Origin: Phoronis pallida
Taxonomy: Eukaryota; Phoronida; Phoronidae
Assembly: GCA_028565715.1 (NCBI GenBank)
Contig: JAOXYC010255342.1
Coordinates: 1 to 15,666 of the forward strand
DNA: 15,666 nt
Direction of reading: 5' to 3'
In this document: positions 9,320-15,666 of the stretch, piece by piece
How positions within the stretch are numbered: the first letter of the stretch is position 1
Layout: every line of letters starts with the position of its first letter
Made by a program: the position numbers and the translations under genes
The notes under the pieces: model-generated
Told to the model about the DNA's origin: nothing
The model's database searches: none
What the model saw: only the letters and a program-made list of their open reading frames with translations

Positions 9320-11050
9320 TTTTGTCGCGCGACTTTAACAGGACAGACCTTTCATTAAAGGATTGACGAATTTTAAAGTAGTATAAGGAATTGCTAGATA
9401 TGTTTATATTATGTTGAGGTTATTATTATGAGCATAATATAAAACAAAAAGTAGAAAAAACTAATATCATTGGGATCGTTATTTTTACAATTCAACCCCG
9501 CACGGGATGTGCTTCACAGGAAATATTAGTAGCTTAAGATTGAGTCAGATTGTTTTTTTTCAAATATACATGTACGCTCTGTTTTTGTTCAGGAAACATT
9601 ATAGAGTAAAAAGTATTATTCCAAAACTGCAATCCAAGGCAAACTGTCTCATCCGTGCCAATTGGACATGCCTTGAAGCCACTAGTATAATTTTAGCCAA
9701 TTCAAATGTTTAATATTCTATAGGAAACACGACCGTTTTGGTTGTTTAATTATGCGTATGAAAACTCTTTCTCTCCGCCATTGAATAGCGAGACTCGTCT
9801 GTACAAAAGAAATTTTGTTCTCCCGTTTCAGGGCACAAAACACTAAGCCGGCCAAAAGATTGAAGCTTTGTCATAAAAATAAATTCAGCCCAAACATGCT
9901 TGTAGAAATGTTGATGATGAACGCGTCTAAACAATGAATTTATGTTACTCTTTGTCTTCGAGTTAAACAAGTGTGCATTTTTGCTGTTTTTTCTCTAATC
10001 TGTTTATTTACAATATTATCTGACTGAATTATCCATGTTTTGCAGTTTTGCATTTTTTACAGAAAACAATTTTTAAAAGCCAATTATTTTTTCTTTCATT
10101 ACATTTCAGAAGCAACTTATCTGAAATAAATAAAAATTTATAAAATATTAAAAACGATTTTTTAGATACCGAAGTCAGGTATAATTTCTCATCTTATTAA
10201 ATTTGATAATAATATTTAAAAGTCTTAGTTATTGATTTAAATTTAGTCACAGATGGGTTGACTAGTTGAGCTAATTGTAAGTAGCAATGGATAAGGAAAA
10301 CGTGAGAAAATAATGCAAAAAATATCAGAATTGATCAAACTAAAGTTTCAGAATGCCGGAATCGGATCCATGAAATTCAAAGGCCCAAAGCCAATAAAAC
10401 TAAACAATACGATAGGATTCACTTACAGTATAATGCATTAAGTTGTTCACCGTACAGAAAGCTGTCGTCATAATTCTGTCAACATACTCAAACTTATTAA
10501 CAAAAAGTTTTTTTGAAAATCGACAAAAACAACAACTGTTTTTTAAAGTGAATCTCAGGGGTGAATGGAACAGAGCCGAGTTGGTCAATAGAACGTCGAT
10601 AACTGACTTTTGAATTTATTTGGACGTAATACCAGACCAATTAATATTGTAATAACATTTTAGGAGTAGTTTTGTCAAAATTTTGTCAAACTCTAGAGGG
10701 TATTTTATCTGATTTTCTGTTCATACTGCTTATGTCGCTCCGAAAGCAACAAAGCTAACTGAGGCTGACAACTGGTAGTTTCGTAAGATGTATATAATTA
10801 TTCTATAAACAGAACACCTCCCAAAGAATGGAATCACAATGACTAAATTTGTAGTTTGCCTCAGATAGTATAGTATTATTATATTGAAGCCAATAGTGGA
10901 ATAGAATATATCTACTGATTAAACTTGACATAGGCGTTACGAGTTATAGGATAATACCAGGTCTCAGTTAGAAAGTAATAACAGTGCTTAAACTACGGTA
11001 CACTGTCATTGTTACTGTACTTGTCCACGAATCCTGAATACTGACTGCGG

Positions 11051-11090
11051 GGTGAGCCAGTGAAGCGATGACATTAGTCACTGGGTCACC
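11051..11090. repeat. 13-bp stem-loop
   Basis: GGTGAGCCAGTGA (11051-11063) faces TCACTGGGTCACC (11078-11090) across a 14-nt loop, with 12 of 13 positions paired. It lies in upstream intergenic DNA with no neighbouring gene. Its function is unknown; it may be part of an eroded repeat. Confidence 0.5.
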
Positions 11091-11775
11091 TATTAAAAAT
11101 GGACTTCTTTTCAAAAAAAAAACCGGCACGACAACTAGAAGGTGAGCAAAACATGACGTCCACAACGATCAGAACGTGAGCGAAAAACTTGTGTGAACTT
11201 GTCTAGGCAAAGTTGTGTCACAATAGGAAAAAAGATTTACGTCCCACGTTCACGTTCGCGTATACGTGTAACCAAACCTCTCTATAAAAAAGTAAGTCCA
11301 GTCAGTAATGTTTTTGTTTCTTTATTTTTTTAAAGTTTGTTTAAATAATTTTAAAATTAAAAATCGAAATTACTTGCACATATTTTTGAAAAGGTTCCAA
11401 TAAATCCGTCCGGTCGTCATGACAACGTAGAACCCTGGACAACTCAAAGCTGGTCAAAAAGCACAGCGGACGGATACTGAACCTTTCAAAAAACCAACAG
11501 CAAAAAACAAAAGTTGTTTTTTTGAAGTCTGATTTTTGATTTTCAAGTAGACGCGGACCGTGGCCCGGCAAGTCCAGGGATGGAGTCGGTAATGTTTACA
11601 GTGCCAACGAATTCAACTATCTGCACAGTTGCCGGGTCCGACACTTTTCAAGAATAAACGAAAATAGATACATAAATGTTGTTTGCTTTTTCATGAAATA
11701 AAGCAAATTTGAATTCCCACTGCCAGAATTCAAGTGTGTAAACTATAAATGCCACAGACAGGTGAATTGCGTAAA

Positions 11776-11868
11776 ACAGGTAGTTTTCAAGCCGGGTAAA
11801 CCCATTAGTACCTGTCTTTTGTTTAACATGTCCTGGGGCTCTTTGTTAACTACGTGTTTATGAGCCCC
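11776..11868. repeat. Two consecutive short hairpins
   Basis: ACAGGTA (11776-11782) pairs with TACCTGT (11809-11815) and encloses the small palindrome GGGTAAACCC. Twenty bases on, GGGGCTC (11835-11841) pairs with GAGCCCC (11862-11868). CAGGTA is a ZEB/Snail-type E-box and occurs here as an inverted pair. No coding content is seen. Confidence 0.35.
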
Positions 11869-12435
11869 TAACCTAGTATTATCTATTATGTGTGATGTTT
11901 ATCCGTATTATTGACCGGTTAATCGCCACCATGATAGCCTGTCGTGTAAATGGAAAGGCGTGATTTAAAATAAATATTATCTTGATCACTTATAGTTAAC
12001 CAAAATATAGCAGGTTGTTGATAAAGGCGATTTTTCTAAATAATATAACAGATTTTTAAATCACACCAGCAGTCAGTGTGGTATTTTTAAAGATTCGTTT
12101 CATTCAATAAAGACGTCTATGCATACCTTTTCAGTTCGTTTTAATTAACTACATTCAAAGTGAAAGAGATTTGCCATTGTGTATAAAACATGAATCTCTG
12201 AAAAATGTTTAAAAAGCGACAGTATTTCATTTTTGCTGACCGGCTACAATTTTCCGCCATCAGAACTGATCGCCCCACATTTTAGTGCCATTTTTCGAAA
12301 GTTCACCGTGCTGTTTCGCAAGTAATTTATTACCAAAGAAAAAGCAACATTTTTAAATATCTGAATTTCTAACAGACATTAAATTTAAAATTGACAATTT
12401 AAAGTTGTTTAACTGATCACCCGCGGCATTTCACT

Positions 12436-12548
12436 CATCAAGAGAGAAGTTATCAAAACGTTGCTATTCAGCAAAGATCTGAAGACGCTTGCCTGAGGAT
12501 GAACAAGGGTCGTGTATTGTTAGCACACACCAGGGGGCTCTCTTGATG
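12436..12548. repeat. 11-bp inverted repeat pair
   Basis: CATCAAGAGAG (12436-12446) and CTCTCTTGATG (12538-12548) are perfect inverted copies about 90 bp apart. They could be ends of a small non-autonomous element. I see no matching flanking duplication. Confidence 0.25.
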
Positions 12549-12969
12549 GTGGGATAGGTTCCTTTAAATGAGCATGTGAATTGCACAAATTAATCACAGC
12601 GTCACAGGAGTCTAGAAAACGCAACAGCGACGCCACAAAGCGGACACTTGTTCAGAAAAGATAATCGACAGTCTATAGCCGCGAGGTAGTACTCACAGAG
12701 ACACGAGATGACGTGTTTTAGCGCTATTAAAGATAATCAAAAAGTTGCTCAAGCGAAGAAAATATTTATGCGGAATTTGTTTGGGATTAGAATGGGACTA
12801 CGACGAACTCACTAGGAGAAATGGACGACAGAGATAATAGCGAATTAAAGTGGCAATCCTGTCGGTGGGTCAATGTGGGTTGTGTGAAGGGGTCCATTGG
12901 AGGGCAGGTTGAACGTGTTTCTTGTAACACCTTGTAATTCATTAAGTACGCTAGCACTTATTATTGGTG

Positions 12970-12981
12970 TGACCTTGACCC
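12970..12981 (-). promoter_or_regulatory. Nuclear-receptor-type site
   Basis: The minus strand reads GGGTCAAGGTCA. This contains TCAAGGTCA, the extended monomer site of ERR/SF-1/FTZ-F1 type receptors, and also two half sites with zero spacing (DR0). It lies about 4 kb upstream of the predicted start codon. Binding is inferred from the motif only. Confidence 0.3.
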
Positions 12982-13390
12982 TTGATTCTGTTTGTAGTGG
13001 GAAATAATTATAAAGAACTGACTTAAATGATTAAATCTGTAATCACCTATCACCCGCACCGCACGGTAAAGCCTCGTAAAGGGGTATCATCAAATTAATC
13101 ACCCATGTGTAATGTAATGTCACTCACACTGTGGACGGGGTTCACCAGTTTCCATGTTATTAAACATTTATATGCATATTTTCGCAAATGCATTCAAAAC
13201 ATGTGCCAAAATTACACCCGGGAATCACACATAGATTTCTTATTCATATACTCAATAGGTTCACCATGGGACAAACTTTTTGGTAAAAAATATATTTGTT
13301 GAGATGTTTTGAAAATACAGTCTAATCTAAATTATTTGTGAATATTAAAACACAACATTTAGGTTGCATTCAAATGAAGAATATGTTTTT

Positions 13391-13536
13391 CATGGACCGA
13401 CTCAGGGCTCCGTCAAAACCAGGATGTTGCCGGTTCGAATCCGGGTAGACCTAGAGCTGAAAACAGAAAGGTCTGTTTCACCCCTATGCTCCGGGTTTGT
13501 AAACTGCATTGTAAAAATCGGTTAATAAATACTGAA

Positions 13537-13584
<48 letters not shown>
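13391..13584 (+). mobile_element. tRNA-derived SINE remnant with (ATT)n tail
   Basis: A Pol III B box GGTTCGAATCC (13432-13442) sits in a T-arm-like CCGG/TTCGAAT/CCGG stem-loop (13430-13444). An A-box-like GACTCAGGG lies at 13399-13407, but the A-to-B distance is about 10 nt shorter than in a tRNA, suggesting a deletion. A non-tRNA body follows, with a perfect AAACAGA/TCTGTTT hairpin (13461-13478). The element ends in a run of 16 ATT units. A tRNA head, unrelated body and simple-repeat tail are the SINE layout. There is no acceptor stem, so it is not a tRNA gene. The 5' edge and target-site duplications are unclear, and the family is not identified. Confidence 0.7.
13537..13584 (+). repeat. 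(ATT)16 microsatellite
   Basis: Sixteen uninterrupted ATT units form the tail of the SINE-like element. The perfect array is likely length-polymorphic. Confidence 0.95.
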
Positions 13585-14507
13585 TTATGACCTCCTGATT
13601 AATAGACCGGCAGTTCTGTTAATGTTAAACATGAATTAATAAGAATGCGTCAATTTGACGAAATAAAATGGTGAAATACATTTGCTTCGTATTACGAACT
13701 GCGAAGTAATTAGAACTATGCTATAGAAAATGAGAAAAATGTCAAATAAGCAAAAATAGCTAAATTATCATTCATGTTCACGCGAACAAATAATGGCATT
13801 TGAAACCGCTAACATATTTAAAGGATTCTTGTAACTTAAATCACCGTGTCAACTAGACAAGCCAGGCGGAATGATTAGACTCATTATTAAGCGTGATTTG
13901 ACCAAATTAGATGAAAGATGAGCGGAGTAATATGAAGATGTTTTTTCAAGTGTAGAAAGTGAATCATATACACAGATGTTATACATATGTTTATAATGAT
14001 ATTAAATATACACAATGTGGATTGTGAATATTGGTAAAATATTCTCAAAACTTATTAAAAATCTTAGCTTTTTTGACACCGATTCAAAATTAATGTCTGT
14101 CCTTGTCTAAAAAGTAATTACTCCCAACTTTGTACCACCGTGAAACTGATTTTTACTAGATAAATGTAGGCCTAACCAATAAAAAGTACTTCACGCGAAT
14201 ATTCATCATTTTATACGTTATAGTTCAAAAAGTATCAGATTATATTGAAATTTGTAATTTGTGTAAATATTTTAAATTTGCTGACGTGTAATAAAAATGA
14301 TGAAATTGCAGTTCAAATAAAAATTCAAAAATAATTTCAAAATTCTTCTTATTTAAACAAATATTCAGTAAAAAAACTCTTTGAAGTCAACAATAATTCA
14401 AAAAAATTCTCAATATAATAAACATCACAAAACTTCTAAGCCGAAAAAAAAATCAAAATTATTGTAATTTCAACAAAATTTGAATGCCAAAAATTCGGAA
14501 TAATTGA

Positions 14508-14678
14508 CTTTCTGGAACAACGGACCTCAATGATCTGACCTGCTGTTTTACACGCCTGTTCGGTCAGGAAAGGACCGGCGACTTCGACCGCAAAGTCGCA
14601 AAGTTGATAATGATTCGCTACCCCGAGCCATGGAAAGGTGTTGGTCGCCAGAAAACGCCAGGGCCGGGATATTTTTAA
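14508..14678. other. GC-rich island open on both strands; possible gene or element fragment
   Basis: About 150 bp here are clearly richer in G and C than the surrounding AT-rich DNA. The plus strand is open for 56 codons between TGA 14505-14507 and TAA 14676-14678, and includes RTGDFDRKVAKL, PEPWKGVGR and TPGPGYF. The minus strand is also open (14436-14711, 91 codons from ATG), including FAVEVAGPFLTEQ. I recognise neither. Two adjacent hairpins are present: CGGTC/GACCG (near 14560-14575) and the perfect GCGACTT/AAGTCGC (near 14578-14600). No convincing splice acceptor precedes the plus frame. It could be a retropseudogene piece, part of a transposon or a conserved element. Confidence 0.35.
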
Positions 14679-15034
14679 AGGCGATGCATTGTTCATGTTC
14701 AAGCTAAACAAATATATAACTACGAATACCTAAAAAAAAATTGTTTTATGACTTCGATAAAAGATTCAATCATCAGAATACCGAAAAAAAACATGTTTTG
14801 CAGTTATTGGGAAAATAACCACTGCTTGGTCCTTAAACCATTCTAAAGGCCTATTAAAGATGCATTACTGGCCCGTTTGCACCTTTTTTCTAGTCCAAAC
14901 GCACTCTTGACATATCTACAACAGTCATTGATTAACTTTTAAACATACCCAATCATAAAACTGAGATATTTACTGAAAATAACAAAATTATAACACTCTC
15001 TAACATTCGACTATACACAACTACATCAAGTTGA

Positions 15035-15058
15035 GTCATGTGGTCAGTGTCACATGAC
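15035..15058. repeat. 8-bp perfect hairpin of M-box-like E-boxes
   Basis: GTCATGTG (15035-15042) and CACATGAC (15051-15058) are inverted copies around an 8-nt spacer. Each carries the MITF/TFE-type E-box core TCATGTG. A YY1-like CAAAATGGCG follows at 15102-15111. No gene start is supported here. Confidence 0.35.
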
Positions 15059-15666
15059 ACCTCTCTAATTTGTAAAACAAAGATAGCTGTGTCACTTTGG
15101 ACAAAATGGCGAACATGTCGCAAATCGTGAAATAAACAGGCTATGAGTTTCTCCGTTGTAAGAGATTGGTAGTGGGAAATAAAAACAAAACTCCATATGA
15201 CTGTAAAATTGAATTCCTTGTCGACATACTGATACCAAATTCATTCGTTAGAATAGGGTATATCTGCTGTAGAAACGGTCTTGTATTTCCCCTTTAAGGT
15301 TACGTAGGAGGTTTGTTAAAGATTTTCTTAATTGGACAGTCTTTCTTTCAGTAGAATTCTTAGGAAAAGGAAACGCTCGAACATGTTGTATAACTGCAAA
15401 ATATCTTCAAAGCTATTTGCAAGAAAATATATTGACTAGAATATGATATTGTAGTTTCGATATTGATATTTTAGAACTCAGTGATCTCCGTTCTCTCAGC
15501 TGGCAATTATTTGCACCACACATAAATCTTATTGTTAATATACCTGAGATCAGACTCAAGGAAAAAAATCTTAGATGTTTCGTAATTATAACAAATAATC
15601 ACTCGTGCGCCGTTAGCCAGGCTATGAAGTGGAGACGGTACTCAATTAACGTGCGTAGATAATAGG

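Larger units (their letters stand above)
8990..9340 (-). promoter_or_regulatory. Putative promoter region of the Sp8/Sp9-like gene
   Basis: This block lies immediately upstream of the first coding exon and is visibly richer in CpG than the DNA on either side. Examples are CGATCGATTTCTTCGCG near 9080-9096 and the perfect palindrome GTCGCGCGAC at 9324-9333. It contains a TATAAA, a GC box and a perfect TTTACGTAAA palindrome. Direction is minus, set by the gene. No transcript evidence is available. Confidence 0.5.
9341..13390. other. Upstream intergenic DNA, first part
   Basis: Non-coding AT-rich DNA upstream of the Sp8/Sp9-like gene. Short open frames at 9507-9713, 9746-9970, 10400-10588, 10968-11165 and 11341-11571 carry no recognisable domains. 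A less AT-rich stretch at about 12420-13090 is free of obvious repeats and contains the nuclear-receptor-type site. It is the best place in the upstream region to look for a distal regulatory element, but that is inference. Confidence 0.5.
13585..15666. other. Upstream intergenic DNA, distal part
   Basis: AT-rich and mostly featureless apart from the GC-rich island at 14508-14678 and the E-box hairpin at 15035-15058. No second gene is supported. Confidence 0.5.

Noticed and set aside
10968-11165. 65-codon minus-strand frame as a gene
   Set aside because: There is no recognisable domain; its hydrophobic start and A-run-encoded residues look fortuitous.
13391-13450. A genuine tRNA gene
   Set aside because: Only the T-arm and B box are intact; there is no acceptor stem, no clear anticodon arm and the A-to-B distance is too short.
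15105-15134. ATGGCGAACATG as a gene start
   Set aside because: The frame stops after nine codons and no donor allows a coding extension.
14849-15300. A possible transposon bounded by ATTAAAGATGCATTACT and the reverse of GTATTTCCCCTTTAAG
   Set aside because: The end similarity is weak and gapped, with no clear flanking duplication.

Overview
The window is AT-rich eukaryotic DNA from a bilaterian animal, probably a marine invertebrate such as a mollusc or another lophotrochozoan. The phylum cannot be fixed from sequence alone. There are no bacterial operons, RBS-led ORFs, CRISPR arrays or rRNA/tRNA genes. Most of it is non-coding: intron, UTR and intergenic DNA with decayed repeats.

One protein-coding gene is clear, on the minus strand: an Sp-family zinc-finger transcription factor of the Sp6-9 (Sp8/Sp9-like) clade. 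It has a buttonhead box and three C2H2 fingers nearly identical to those of vertebrate Sp8/Sp9. I reconstruct it as two coding exons. A tiny first coding exon (8915-8932, six codons, MTSVIS) ends at a perfect GTAAGT donor. A 5353-bp intron (3562-8914) follows, with a branch-point-like ACTAAC and a TTTTTGTTTCAG acceptor. The main exon (2506-3561) carries the other 351 codons, giving 357 aa in total. The methionine at 3574-3576 that opens the longest uninterrupted frame lies in the intron's polypyrimidine tract and is not the start.

A CpG-richer block upstream of exon 1 (about 8990-9340) looks like the promoter. It holds a TATAAA, an Sp/KLF-type GC box, a bZIP-type palindrome and an upstream ATG whose frame overlaps the main start codon. 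A probable 3' UTR of about 800 nt lies below 2506.

Region by region: 1-1700 is downstream intergenic, with one imperfect inverted repeat (799-917). 1700-2505 is the probable 3' UTR. 2506-3561 is the main exon. 3562-8914 is the intron, containing a 75-bp-arm foldback element flanked by 11-bp direct repeats (4903-5146) and small diverged repeats. 8915-9340 is the first coding exon and promoter. 9340-15666 is upstream intergenic, with several short hairpins, a tRNA-derived SINE ending in (ATT)16 (about 13391-13584), and a GC-rich island open in both directions (14508-14678).

I found no evidence of a second gene or of a new multi-gene system. The observations most worth checking are the micro first coding exon with its overlapping uORF, the intronic foldback element and the 14.5-kb GC-rich island.
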